Shown here one piece after another: positions 25,565 to 35,065 of a stretch of 64,000 nucleotides of DNA. The position numbers were made by a program, and so were the translations under genes. Each line of letters opens with the position of its first letter. Positions within the stretch are counted from its first letter, which is position 1. The stretch is from NCBI RefSeq assembly GCF_023699475.1, contig NZ_JALXFV010000003.1:1-64000 (forward strand), read 5' to 3'. The notes under the pieces are model-generated. The model made no database searches. It was not told where the DNA came from and saw only the letters and a program-made list of their open reading frames with translations. This DNA is from Halomarina rubra. Its GTDB lineage: Archaea; Halobacteriota; Halobacteria; Halobacteriales; Haloarculaceae.

Positions 25565-25819
25565 ATGGCCACGGAGTTCTCCGTCTCGCGCAAGGAGGCC
25601 ACGGTCGCCATCACCCCGTTCGTCCTGCTCGGCCTCGCGGACGTGGCGTTGCTCCTCTGGTGGGGTCTCGACCCGCTGTGGGGGTTCATGATCCTCCCAC
25701 CCATCCTGTTCATCAGCGTCCTCGGCTGGATCGCCTTCCGCACCGGGTTCGCCCGAGACCGCGTCGACGAGGAGGAGGACACGGTCGAGGAGACCGCAGT
25801 CGAAGAGGAGTTGGCCTGA
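25565..25819 (+). CDS. Small two-helix membrane protein
   Basis: 84 residues, unrecognised. Two hydrophobic segments (about 13-32 and 37-56) are joined by a short WGLDPLWG loop and followed by a basic turn and an acidic tail (DEEEDTVEET). ATG 25565 begins MATEFSVSRKEA. A T-rich element (GTTTTTG, 25536-25542) sits about 27 bases upstream inside a CGGC/GCCG inverted repeat and could act as a weak TATA box. Divergent from the amidase. Confidence 0.68.
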   Translation: MATEFSVSRKEATVAITPFVLLGLADVALLLWWGLDPLWGFMILPPILFISVLGWIAFRTGFARDRVDEEEDTVEETAVEEELA

Positions 25820-25912
25820 GCGTCGACCCACGACGGGTGTTCTGAGCGTCCCACGACGACCCGAGACCGTTCGAGCGACACGCTACGCGGTCGCTCGGTA
25901 CGTAGGTCGCCG

Positions 25913-25938
25913 AGAAGCGCCGAGGGAGAGATTTGAAC
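25913..25938 (-). repeat. Truncated copy of the tRNA-Ser 3' end
   Basis: 26 bases identical to 26022-26047, covering a few bases past the gene, the discriminator, the acceptor 3' strand and part of the T arm of tRNA-Ser. The match stops in the T loop and is followed by GAACCACGGTCGCTC (25935-25949, overlapping the last bases). The copy lies exactly 109 bases away, the same spacing as at tRNA-Arg. Confidence 0.85.
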
Positions 25939-25980
25939 CACGGTCGCTCGCTTCCTGATTCGAATCTTCGTGGGCGTTCG

Positions 25981-26020
25981 CTGGCGCTGGTGACTCGTTA
26001 CACTCGTCACGTTGCGCCAG
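25981..26020 (-). terminator. Interrupted hairpin directly 3' of tRNA-Ser
   Basis: CTGGCGC pairs with GCGCCAG at the ends of this 40-base element, and GTGAC pairs with GTCAC inside it. It begins 7 bases after the tRNA 3' end, the same position as the hairpin after tRNA-Arg. Role in termination or processing is inferred only. Confidence 0.35.
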
Positions 26021-26026
26021 CAGAAG

Positions 26027-26111
26027 CGCCGAGGGAGAGATTTGAACTCCCGAGTCCGTGAGGACAGCAGATTTCGAATCTGCCGCCTTGGCCAGGCTAG
26101 GCTACCTCGGC
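26027..26111 (-). tRNA. tRNA-Ser (anticodon CGA)
   Basis: A type II tRNA of 85 bases. The acceptor stem GCCGAGG pairs perfectly with CCTCGGC, discriminator G. The anticodon stem GCAGA/TCTGC encloses TTCGAAA, giving CGA, which reads UCG. The long variable arm (TGTCCTCACGGACT region) is typical of Ser tRNAs, and the T arm contains GAGTTCAAATCTC. CCA is not encoded; no intron. Confidence 0.96.
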
Positions 26112-26217
26112 TTACCCCACAGTTCAGCGTCGTCCACTTAGTTCGTTTCGGTTCACGCCGATGGCGGCACCGACTGCCATGCGGTAACTTGAAACCGAGT
26201 GACACCAACGCGGGTTC

Positions 26218-27165
26218 ATGGACATCGAGACGGCCGCCGCCGAGTGTGCGTCGGTCACCGATTCCGTGCTTTCGGGCGTCATCGCCGACGAGACGTTCGT
26301 CGAGCGCATCCTCCTCGGCGTCCTCGGCCGCGGGCACGTCCTGCTGGAGGACGTGCCCGGGACCGGGAAGACGCTCACCGCCCGCAGCGTGGCCACCGCC
26401 CTGGGACTGTCGTTCTCCCGCGTGCAGTTCACCCCCGACCTCCTCCCGTCCGACGTGACGGGGACGCACGTGTTCAACGAGAAGGACCGCGAGTTCGAGT
26501 TCCAACCCGGTCCCATCTTCGCGAACGTGGTGCTCGCCGACGAGATCAACCGTGCGCCGCCGAAGACCCAGGCCGCCCTCCTCGAAGCGATGGAGGAGCA
26601 CCAGGTCACCGTCGACGGCGAGACGCGCCCGCTTCCGGACCCGTTCTTCGTCATCGCCACGCAGAACCCCGTCGAGCAGGAGGGGACCTTCCCCCTCCCG
26701 GAAGCGCAGGTCGACCGCTTCACCGTCAAGACCTCCATCGGCTACCCCGACCACGGCGGCGAGGTCGAACTGCTGATGCGTCGTTCGGGTCGTGTCACCC
26801 GGAGTCCGGACGTGGAGACCGTCCTCGACACGGAGTCGGTGAAGGAACTCCGGACCGTCCCCGAGACCGTCCGCGTCGAGGACGACCTGCTCGACTACAT
26901 GGTCGACATCGCGCGTGGCACTCGCACCGACCGCCGCGTCGAGATCGGCGTCTCCCCGCGTGGGACCCAGCGGTTGTTCGAGTCCGCGCGCTCACAGGCC
27001 GTCCTCGACGGCCGCGACTTCGTCACGCCCGACGACATCAAGCACATCGCCCAACCGGTGCTCGCTCACCGCCTCGTCCTCACGCCCGACGCGAAGGTCG
27101 AGAACGTGAACAAACACGACGTCGTCGCGGACGTGCTGGACTCGGTGACGGTCCCCACCGTCTGA
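26218..27165 (+). CDS. MoxR-family AAA+ ATPase
   Basis: 315-residue MoxR-type chaperone ATPase, thought to activate or assemble metal- or complex-containing partner proteins. Walker A is PGTGKTLTA (near 46), Walker B and the following loop DEINRAPPKTQAALLEAMEE (near 104), sensor 1 is ATQNPVEQEGT, and the C-terminal lid contains SPRGTQRL. These proteins usually sit beside DUF58 and DUF4129 genes; here those partners lie 1-5 kb away on the opposite strand, with a luciferase-like gene in between. ATG 26218 starts MDIETAA, the family's usual N terminus. Confidence 0.93.
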   Translation: MDIETAAAECASVTDSVLSGVIADETFVERILLGVLGRGHVLLEDVPGTGKTLTARSVATALGLSFSRVQFTPDLLPSDVTGTHVFNEKDREFEFQPGPIFANVVLADEINRAPPKTQAALLEAMEEHQVTVDGETRPLPDPFFVIATQNPVEQEGTFPLPEAQVDRFTVKTSIGYPDHGGEVELLMRRSGRVTRSPDVETVLDTESVKELRTVPETVRVEDDLLDYMVDIARGTRTDRRVEIGVSPRGTQRLFESARSQAVLDGRDFVTPDDIKHIAQPVLAHRLVLTPDAKVENVNKHDVVADVLDSVTVPTV

Positions 27166-27216
27166 GTCGCGTCCCTCCGTTCTCGCCGCCCCCCGGAGAG
27201 TCCGCCGAGCGACCGC

Positions 27217-28173
27217 TCAGAACGACGGGAGCACCTCCTCCTCGTAGAACTCGATGGCGGCCTCCTGGTCGTCGCCGATCTGGTGGACGTAGACGTGGTC
27301 GTACCCCCGGTCGACGCTCTCCTGGATGCTGTCGACGTGCTGCTGGGCGTCGTCGCCGAGCATGATGGAGCTCTCGCGGATGTCCTGCTCGGAGACCATC
27401 TCGCAGGCCTGCTCGAAGTGCGTCGGCGTCGGCAACTGCGAACTGAGTTCGCCCGGCAGCCCCGAGTTCGGCCACTGCTCGTAGGCGGTGCGGGCGGCGC
27501 GGTCGACGTCCTCGTCGACGCACGCGTGGAGCTGACAGTAGCGTGGCCCCTCCCCACCGGCGTCCTCCCAGGTCTCGACGACCTCCTGTGGACCGACCGA
27601 CCAGAAGCCGTCGCCGAACTCGGCGGCCGCCGTCGCCGCGCGCTCGCCGTAGGCCGAGACGCAGATGGGCGGAGACTCCTCGGGCAGAGTGAACAGGCGG
27701 GCGTTCTGGACGTCGTAGAACTCGCCGTGGAAGCTGGTCTGCTCGCCGCTCCACAGTCTCCGAACGACTTCCACTGCCTCCTCGAGCATCCGGAGGCGGA
27801 CGGCGTGTTCGGGCCAGTGGTCGCCCAGCACGTGTTCGTTGAGGCGTTCGCCGGTGCCGACGCCGAAGACGAACCGGTCGTCGAACATGTCTGCGACCGT
27901 CGCCGTCGCCTGCGCGAGGATGGCCGGGTGGATACGGACCGTCGGGCAGGTGACGCCGACGCCGACCTCGACGTCGTCGGTGACGGCGGCGATGGCACCG
28001 AGCGTGCTCCAGACGAACGACGCCTCGCCCTGCGCCTCCACCCAGGGGTGGTAGTGGTCGGAGATGGAGAGGAAGTCGAACCCCGCCGCCTCGGCGCGGC
28101 GGGCCTGCTCGACGAGCGCCATCGGGTCGTGCTCCTCACTCGACAGGGTGTACCCCAGTGAGAGGTCGGTCAT
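27217..28173 (-). CDS. Luciferase-like (LLM) flavin/F420-dependent oxidoreductase
   Basis: 318-residue TIM-barrel oxidoreductase of the bacterial luciferase superfamily. Landmarks are SDHYHPW near 38-44, GVGTGERLNEHVLGDHWP near 105, and ICVSAYGERAA near 172. The GERLNEH and WSVGPQE segments resemble the F420-dependent glucose-6-phosphate-dehydrogenase-like group of archaea and actinobacteria, so F420 is the likelier cofactor, though substrate is unknown. Start chosen at ATG 28173 (MTDLSLGYTL); the extra upstream frame is not conserved-looking. It converges with moxR and lies between moxR and the DUF58 cluster. Confidence 0.87.
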   Translation of the reverse strand: MTDLSLGYTLSSEEHDPMALVEQARRAEAAGFDFLSISDHYHPWVEAQGEASFVWSTLGAIAAVTDDVEVGVGVTCPTVRIHPAILAQATATVADMFDDRFVFGVGTGERLNEHVLGDHWPEHAVRLRMLEEAVEVVRRLWSGEQTSFHGEFYDVQNARLFTLPEESPPICVSAYGERAATAAAEFGDGFWSVGPQEVVETWEDAGGEGPRYCQLHACVDEDVDRAARTAYEQWPNSGLPGELSSQLPTPTHFEQACEMVSEQDIRESSIMLGDDAQQHVDSIQESVDRGYDHVYVHQIGDDQEAAIEFYEEEVLPSF

Positions 28174-28287
28174 GGGGCGTCGGTACTCCGGGAGCGACCG
28201 AATACCGTCGGCCCGCAGACGAAAGGTGAGGCGAGTCACGACTGCCGCTCGCGAACACATCCCGCAAACACCGCCCGCGGACACCGC

Positions 28288-28785
28288 TCAGCGTAGCGCC
28301 GCCGCGAGCAACACCGCTCCGGCGAGCAACAACACGAGTGCGCCGACGGGCCGGCCCCCACCGTTGGCGAAGTAGACGACGTAGCCGAGACCCGCGGTGA
28401 GCGTGGCGACGCCGCCGGCGACGCCGGCGTGGGCCGTGAGCGCGCGCTGGGCGTCGGCGTCCCGGCCGACCGTCTCGCCGAGGTCGAGCGCCTGAATCGC
28501 GGCGTCCCAGGCGACGAGCGCCCCGACCGTCGCTACGAGGAGGAACACGACGGCGACGCCGGCGACACCGCCGACGACGACGCCCCCGAGCGCGGCGACC
28601 GCTCCGAGCGAGACGAGACGCGGGGAGCCACTGGCGGTCCCGCCGCCGAGCAGGAGCGTGCCGAGCAAGGCGAGTACGAGCGCACTGGCCGACCCCACCA
28701 GCGCGATGGCACCGACCAGTGCGATGGCACCGACCACCGCGGCGTCGTCCGCCGTCGGGCGGGTGTCGATGGCGGGGTCGGTCAC
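28288..28785 (-). CDS. Multi-pass membrane protein of the MoxR/DUF58 cluster
   Basis: 165 residues, mostly hydrophobic, with about five membrane helices. Starts at GTG 28785, which overlaps the DUF58 stop in a GTGA junction, so it is translationally coupled to it. No motif. Haloarchaeal MoxR/DUF58 clusters often end with a small membrane protein like this one; it is presumed to act with the DUF58 protein in the envelope. Last gene of the four-gene operon. Confidence 0.78.
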   Translation of the reverse strand: MTDPAIDTRPTADDAAVVGAIALVGAIALVGSASALVLALLGTLLLGGGTASGSPRLVSLGAVAALGGVVVGGVAGVAVVFLLVATVGALVAWDAAIQALDLGETVGRDADAQRALTAHAGVAGGVATLTAGLGYVVYFANGGGRPVGALVLLLAGAVLLAAALR

Positions 28786-30053
28786 GCCGACCACCGCCGG
28801 ACGGCGTTGGCGACCGTCGCCTGGAACGACTCTTCCCCCCAGTCGACGACCGGGATGCCCGCCTCGCGGAGCGCCGAACAGCGCAGCGAGCGCTCGACGT
28901 TCGCCAGTCGTTGCCCGACCGTCCCGCCGACGGTCGGGTCGGGGCTGACGACCGTGACCGGGTTCCCTCCCGCGTCGATGCGGCGGGCCGTCCGCAGCGC
29001 GAAGTCGTCGACCAGCGGCGTACAGAACACCACCTGCGCGTCGCTCGGGAGTTGTCGGCGGAGTCTGGCGGTCTTCAGCGTCCCGAAGAACGGGTCGTCG
29101 TTCGGGAGCGGGGCGAGCGCCTCGTGGGTCGCGAGCAGTCGGCGAACGCGAGCGCGGTGGCCAGCGCCGGTCCCTGGTGCGAGCCAGCAGTCCCGCGGCG
29201 AGAGCGCCGCGACGCCGACCCGGTCGCCGACCTGCCGGCGTCCCTCGTAGACGGCTCCGGCGACCTCGATGGAGCGTTCGAGCGTCGTCCGGTCGGTCTC
29301 CTCGCTCGCGACGTACCCCTCCTCGCGGGCGTCGAGGAGGACCACGACCGTCGCCGAGCGCTCGCGCTGGAACTCGACGGTCGAGAGGGTCCCCGTCCGG
29401 GCCGCGCGGTTCCAGTCGATGCGGTTGAGCGGGTCGCCCCGACGGTACTCCCGGATGGCGTGGAAGGCGACACCCGACCCGCCCTCGGGGGTGGCCGTCT
29501 CGCCGACGATGCCCGCCGCCGTCGGTCGTAGCGGCAGGGCCGCGGGTGTGGGCAGCGGCGGGACGCACTCCAGTTCGGTCGCGACCGCGACGTCGCTGTG
29601 ATGGGCCGCACTGCCGCTGGAGTCGCGGGCGACGACGTACAGCGGGTCGAACGTGTGGTGGCCGCGTTCGGCGGTGACGTCGTAGCTGAACGTCGTGGAC
29701 TCGCCGGCCCGCAGCGCGGTCGCGTGTCGCGGTGACCCGTCGGCGACCGTCAGCGTGTCGGGCACGCCGTCGATGAACCGGAGGTCGGGGAGCGTCGACT
29801 CGCCCTCGTTGGTCACCGTGACGGTGACCGTCACCGTCTCCTCGCGGTCGGGCGTCGTCGTCGACACCTCGCGGCCGACCGTCAACGACGGGTCGGGGAA
29901 CACCGCCGCCCGGCCGTGGGCGGCCAGCGCGACGGCGACCACCGACGCGAGCAGGAGTCCCGCCTGCCCGGTGAGGACGCCGATGCCGGCCAGCGCGAGG
30001 GCGGCCGCCGTCATCCGCTCTCGCTGGCCGGTCCGGTGGGTGATGGGGTTCAT
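28782..30053 (-). CDS. DUF58 membrane-anchored protein (MoxR partner)
   Basis: 423 residues. Two hydrophobic helices near the N terminus (about 17-47) are followed by a beta-rich domain with DREETVTVTVTVTNEGESTLP, then the DUF58 signature REYRRGDPLNRIDWNRAARTG (landmark near 204-224), in which the conserved Arg-Gly-Asp-Pro and Ile-Asp-Trp are intact. The C-terminal half has a von-Willebrand-A-like fold with VVVLLDAREEGY in the metal-site position. It probably works with MoxR in maturing envelope proteins. Overlaps the genes on both sides by 4 bases. Confidence 0.9.
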   Translation of the reverse strand: MNPITHRTGQRERMTAAALALAGIGVLTGQAGLLLASVVAVALAAHGRAAVFPDPSLTVGREVSTTTPDREETVTVTVTVTNEGESTLPDLRFIDGVPDTLTVADGSPRHATALRAGESTTFSYDVTAERGHHTFDPLYVVARDSSGSAAHHSDVAVATELECVPPLPTPAALPLRPTAAGIVGETATPEGGSGVAFHAIREYRRGDPLNRIDWNRAARTGTLSTVEFQRERSATVVVLLDAREEGYVASEETDRTTLERSIEVAGAVYEGRRQVGDRVGVAALSPRDCWLAPGTGAGHRARVRRLLATHEALAPLPNDDPFFGTLKTARLRRQLPSDAQVVFCTPLVDDFALRTARRIDAGGNPVTVVSPDPTVGGTVGQRLANVERSLRCSALREAGIPVVDWGEESFQATVANAVRRWSA

Positions 30054-30598
30054 CGGCCTCCCTCGACGTGCCGGGCGAGCGCGCCGACGGCGTGGGCGGC
30101 CTCCCGTCGGAACTGCGAGTCGCTGGTCGCGCTGAACCGGAACCGGTCGAGGAAGCTGACGTCGGCCTCGACGGTCGAACTGAAGAACGCCGCCGCCGTG
30201 GGGTCGTCGGTCCACGTCCCCTCGGCGAGACGCGTCCGGGCTTCCTCGGGTGTGTCGCCGTCGTAGCGCGTCAGCACGTCGATTGCGACCGTCTCCAGTC
30301 GGTCGCGGATGGCGAGGCGGTCCGACGAGCCGTCGACGCGGCCGTACAGCGACGCCGAGGTGAGCAGGTCGTCGAAGGCGTCGCCGGGCACCGTCGCGAC
30401 GTGCCGCCGTTCGGGTTCGGGGAGTATCGGCGCGTCCGACGGCCCGGACAGGTCGCGGACGGCCTGGAGTGCGATGACGACGGCGGCCAACCCGACGAGC
30501 GGAACGAACGACGGCGGGAGCGACACGCTGACGACGCCGGCGGTGGCGACCAGGCCGACGAGGACGGCGAGCGTCCCGAGGACGACCCGCGCCCTCAT
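30050..30598 (-). CDS. Small membrane protein between DUF4129 and DUF58
   Basis: 182 residues. Two N-terminal membrane helices (about 4-21 and 25-44) carry a cytoplasmic domain of about 130 residues with alternating helices (GDAFDDLLTSASLYGRV, RLETVAIDVLTRY) and a His/Arg-rich C-terminal helix. No known catalytic motif. It overlaps DUF58 and DUF4129 genes by 4 bases each, in the order usual for these haloarchaeal clusters, so it is presumed to be part of the same membrane complex. Confidence 0.8.
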   Translation of the reverse strand: MRARVVLGTLAVLVGLVATAGVVSVSLPPSFVPLVGLAAVVIALQAVRDLSGPSDAPILPEPERRHVATVPGDAFDDLLTSASLYGRVDGSSDRLAIRDRLETVAIDVLTRYDGDTPEEARTRLAEGTWTDDPTAAAFFSSTVEADVSFLDRFRFSATSDSQFRREAAHAVGALARHVEGGR

Positions 30599-31548
30599 CT
30601 GTCGCCACCGTAGGTCCGCTCGATGCGTCTGAGCGCCGTCGTCGCTCGCTCCTCGCGGTCGGCGTCGACGGTCCGACCGCCGTACCGCGTCGTCTCGAAC
30701 AGCCGGGTCAGCTCCGCGACGTCGTCGCGGCTCATCCCGGCGTCGACGGCCGCCGCGGCGAACTCGCCGGGTGTCGTCGTCTCGCGGGGGAGGTCGAGCG
30801 GGGTCGTCATCTCGCGCCACGCTCGGAAGATGGCGTTCTCGACGTCGCCGGAGTCGTCGATGCGGTCGGCGGCGCGTCCGGCGGCCTCCCCGACCGCCTG
30901 GACGCTCGGGTCGGCCTCGGGGTCGGAGTCGGCCTCGGGCGGTTCCTCGTCGGCGGTCTCGCTCGACGAGCGGGTGACGACGACGGCGAGCGCTCCGACG
31001 AGGACGAGCGCGAAGACCGCGAGCAACACCGCCGAGGGGTCGGTCGCGACCTGTGCGACCTCGCCGCCGTCGGTACCACCGCCGCCGCCGCTCGGAATCT
31101 CGAACTCCCGGCCCAGGAAGCCACCCTCGCCGCCGTCGCGGCCGGGGAACCCCCCGAGCGCGCTGAACAGGTAGTAGAAGAACACGAGTATCCCCGTCAG
31201 ACCGAACACCGCCAGTGCGGCGGTCTTGACCGCGTCGAGTCCGTCGCGCTTGATCCACCACAGCAGACCGGCCAGTCCGCCGACGAACAGGAGCGCGAGG
31301 ATGAGTTGGAGTACCAGCCGAGGGATCATCGTCGGCGCGTCCGTGTCCTCCGCTGGCGGGGCCGCACCGGTGTCGAACCGCTCGTTCTCTCCGTCGCCGA
31401 TGCCGGGGCCGTCACCGGACCCGGAGACCGGTCCACTCGTCGCCGAGTCGAGGGTCGCCGCGCCGACCGCGAGGGCGACGACGGCGAGGAGGGCGACGAA
31501 GAGTGGTGCGAGGCGTTCTCTCTCCACGGGCGAGGTAGCAGTCCTCAC
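30595..31548 (-). CDS. DUF4129 membrane protein, first gene of the DUF58 operon
   Basis: 317 residues with three main membrane segments (about 14-32, 77-96 and 108-130) and a further one near 172-190. The C-terminal 100 residues form the cytoplasmic DUF4129 domain: AIFRAWREMTTPLDLPRETTTPGEFAAAAVDAGM and LTRLFETTRYGG (landmarks near 240 and 285), the pattern found at the C terminus of transglutaminase-like membrane proteins. Here the transglutaminase domain itself is absent. The start overlaps nothing upstream; 66 bases separate it from the divergent phosphoesterase gene. Confidence 0.85.
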   Translation of the reverse strand: MRTATSPVERERLAPLFVALLAVVALAVGAATLDSATSGPVSGSGDGPGIGDGENERFDTGAAPPAEDTDAPTMIPRLVLQLILALLFVGGLAGLLWWIKRDGLDAVKTAALAVFGLTGILVFFYYLFSALGGFPGRDGGEGGFLGREFEIPSGGGGGTDGGEVAQVATDPSAVLLAVFALVLVGALAVVVTRSSSETADEEPPEADSDPEADPSVQAVGEAAGRAADRIDDSGDVENAIFRAWREMTTPLDLPRETTTPGEFAAAAVDAGMSRDDVAELTRLFETTRYGGRTVDADREERATTALRRIERTYGGDR

Positions 31549-31614
31549 GGTTTAAGCGTTGACAAGCGCCAGGGCGTGCCAACCCTGAAACCCGTGCCGC
31601 TCGTTGGGCGTCGC

Positions 31615-32322
31615 ATGCGCATCGGTCTCGTCTCGGACCTCCACGCCAACGCGGTCGCGTTCGCGGCCGTCCGTGACGCGCTCGCCGAAGCGTCGCTCGA
31701 CCGACTCGTCTGTGCGGGCGACGTCGTCGGGTACAACCCCTTCCCCGCCGAGTGCGTCGAGGCGCTGCGCTCTGACGCCGCCGCCCGGCAGGTCGGCGTC
31801 GAGACGGTCACCACCGTCCAGGGGAACCACGACCGCGCCGTCGCCGACCCCGAACGCTACCGCCACAACGAGATGGCGTTCGCCGGCCTGCGCTACGCGC
31901 GCGAGCGACTCGACGACGAGCAACGGGCGTGGCTCGACGCCCTCCCGGTCGAGGCGACGCTCGCCGACGGGCGGGTGCGCGTCGTCCACGACCACCCGGT
32001 CGAGCGCGACCGGTACGTCCACCCGGAAGGGTTCCCGGCGCTCGCCGACCACCTCGGCGAGGAGTCGGTGTTGGTGCTCGGCCACACCCACGTTCAGCAC
32101 CACGAGTGGGTCGACGACACGCTCGTCGTCAACCCCGGCAGCGTCGGCCAGCCACGCGACGGCGACCCGCGGGCGGCGTTCGCCGTCCTCGACCTGCCCG
32201 ACGACGGGCGGCCGTCGGTCACCGACCACCGGGTCGACTACGACGTCGACAGCGTCCAGGCGGCCGTCGCGGCGGCCGGTCTCCCCGAGCGTACCGCTCG
32301 ACGGCTGGCGCGCGGAAAGTGA
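31615..32322 (+). CDS. Calcineurin-like metallophosphoesterase (MJ0936/YfcE type)
   Basis: 235 residues. All metal-binding motifs are visible in order: SDLHAN (7-12), GDVVGYNP (38-45), GNHD (about 69-72), VHDHP near 123, and GHTHVQHH near 156, closed by VNPGSVGQPRDG. These dimetal enzymes hydrolyse phosphodiesters or phosphomonoesters; the physiological substrate is unknown. ATG 31615 starts right at the first beta strand. A strong hairpin begins 5 bases after the stop codon. Confidence 0.92.
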   Translation: MRIGLVSDLHANAVAFAAVRDALAEASLDRLVCAGDVVGYNPFPAECVEALRSDAAARQVGVETVTTVQGNHDRAVADPERYRHNEMAFAGLRYARERLDDEQRAWLDALPVEATLADGRVRVVHDHPVERDRYVHPEGFPALADHLGEESVLVLGHTHVQHHEWVDDTLVVNPGSVGQPRDGDPRAAFAVLDLPDDGRPSVTDHRVDYDVDSVQAAVAAAGLPERTARRLARGK

Positions 32323-32326
32323 AGAA

Positions 32327-32355
32327 GCCGCGGGTGGCACCGTGCCACCCGCGGC
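32327..32355. terminator. Perfect 14-base-pair hairpin after the phosphoesterase gene
   Basis: A 29-base perfect inverted repeat: GCCGCGGGTGGCAC, one central C, then its exact complement. It begins 5 bases after the stop codon and lies between two convergent genes (phosphoesterase and lipoprotein). There is no following T run, so it is not a classic archaeal terminator; a 3'-end protector or bidirectional transcript boundary is likely. Confidence 0.45.
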
Positions 32356-32398
32356 GCTACTCGGACTGCGAGGAGTGGTAGGGGAGTCGGCCGTTCGC

Positions 32399-32632
32399 CT
32401 ACCTGACCGCGTCGCCCGTCACGAGCGCCGCACCGCCGTCGGGTGCGCTGACGTCACCCGACTCGCCGCCGGTGTCGTTGGCGGCTGGGGTGTCTGCGGG
32501 GTCGATGGTCGTGATGGTGCCGTTGGCGGCCCCGTCGCTGGAGTTGTTCGCGCTTGGGCCGGCGCAGCCGGCGACGACGAGCATTGCCACGACGAGCACC
32601 GCGGCGAGGACGGTTCGAGTAGTCGGTCTCAT
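32399..32632 (-). CDS. Small Asn/Thr-rich lipoprotein, paralogue A
   Basis: 77 residues: N-terminal RPTTRTV, a hydrophobic stretch, and lipobox LVVAGC (Cys near 23), then AGPSANNSSDG and a low-complexity tail with several N-x-S/T sequons (NSS, NGT, NDT). The mature protein of about 55 residues would be lipid-anchored outside the membrane and probably glycosylated. It is a paralogue of the gene at 54166-54516: same start pattern (TRRTV/TTRTV, AGCAGPS) and a matching promoter. Function unknown. Confidence 0.78.
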   Translation of the reverse strand: MRPTTRTVLAAVLVVAMLVVAGCAGPSANNSSDGAANGTITTIDPADTPAANDTGGESGDVSAPDGGAALVTGDAVR

Positions 32633-32660
32633 GTGCAGTTGCTCCGACGATAGCCCACCG

Positions 32661-32670
32661 AATAAACCGG
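32661..32670 (-). promoter_or_regulatory. Promoter of lipoprotein A, matches that of lipoprotein B
   Basis: The minus strand reads CCGGTTTATT, with the TTTA core 31-34 bases before the ATG. The same core at the same distance, with similar flanks, precedes the paralogous lipoprotein at 54516. Confidence 0.6.
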
Positions 32671-32836
32671 GTCAGTCGTCCCGACGTTTGCAGCAGCCGA
32701 CGACCACCGTTGCAGACCGTTTCACCCCGGAGGACCGGCTTAACGGCCCGAGACCCACCGACCCGTCCGACAACCGGTCTGATTCGCGACAAAAAAGGTC
32801 TATGGTATCGGACGTTAAGGGATAGATTACGAGCAT

Positions 32837-34318
<1,482 letters not shown>

Positions 34319-34372
34319 CCCGCAGGCGCGGACAACCGGCCGCCGTTCGCACCGGCACCACCGGTCGCCCGG

Positions 34373-34996
34373 TCAGCTCCACCGGTCGCGCCACTCCCCG
34401 GTCGATTCTCGGTACGCTATCGCCGCACCGACGAGCGCCGCGAGCGTCAGCGCCCCGACCACGAGCGGGTGGTCCCCGGCGAGCGTCAGCGTCGCGTCGT
34501 ACACCGACTCGTCTACGCCGGCGTAGACGAGGCCGCCGACCGCGGCGTTGAACGCGAACGCGCCGACGGCGGTGTACCCCGTGAACAGCGCCCGGTGCAT
34601 CCCCGAGAGTCCCGCCGGAATCGAGACGATGGAGCGGAGGACGGGGAGGAGTCGCCCCCACAGCACCGAGTGGCTCCCCCACCGGCGGAACCAGCGACGG
34701 GCGCGCTCGGCGTCGGCCGCCTCGACGCGGAGCCACGTGCTGTCGACGGCGCGTTCGCCGGCGCGGCGGAACAGTTCGTAGGCGACGACCCCGCCGAGGA
34801 CCGCACCGGCGGTGGCCGCGAGGACGAACAGTCCCAGGGAGGCGGGCGTCGTGACGAGGATGGACGCCGACGCCGGCAGGACGACCTCGCTGGGGAGGAG
34901 AGGGAACAGCATGGACGTCTCCAGGAAGACGAACACGAGGACGAACAGGTAGCCGTAGGTGCGCGCGAGGTCGAGTGCGGCCGTCGTCAGGTCCAC
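34373..34996 (-). CDS. DedA-family membrane protein
   Basis: 207 residues, integral membrane protein of the DedA/SNARE-associated superfamily, members of which move lipids between leaflets or keep membrane potential. The family marks are the re-entrant loop FLETSMLFPLLPSEVVLPA (near 24-42) with the conserved Glu and Pro residues, GAVLGGVVAYELFRR near 64, and the Arg-containing LLPVLRSIVSIPAGLSGM near 115. It converges with the sensor-like gene; unrelated to the ABC genes upstream. Confidence 0.88.
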   Translation of the reverse strand: MDLTTAALDLARTYGYLFVLVFVFLETSMLFPLLPSEVVLPASASILVTTPASLGLFVLAATAGAVLGGVVAYELFRRAGERAVDSTWLRVEAADAERARRWFRRWGSHSVLWGRLLPVLRSIVSIPAGLSGMHRALFTGYTAVGAFAFNAAVGGLVYAGVDESVYDATLTLAGDHPLVVGALTLAALVGAAIAYRESTGEWRDRWS

Positions 34997-35065
34997 GAGC
35001 GAGCTACACCGTGGAGGGAGATGGGCGTTCGGGCCTCGCTCGGGAGGCGGGCGGGGGGCGGTCGC

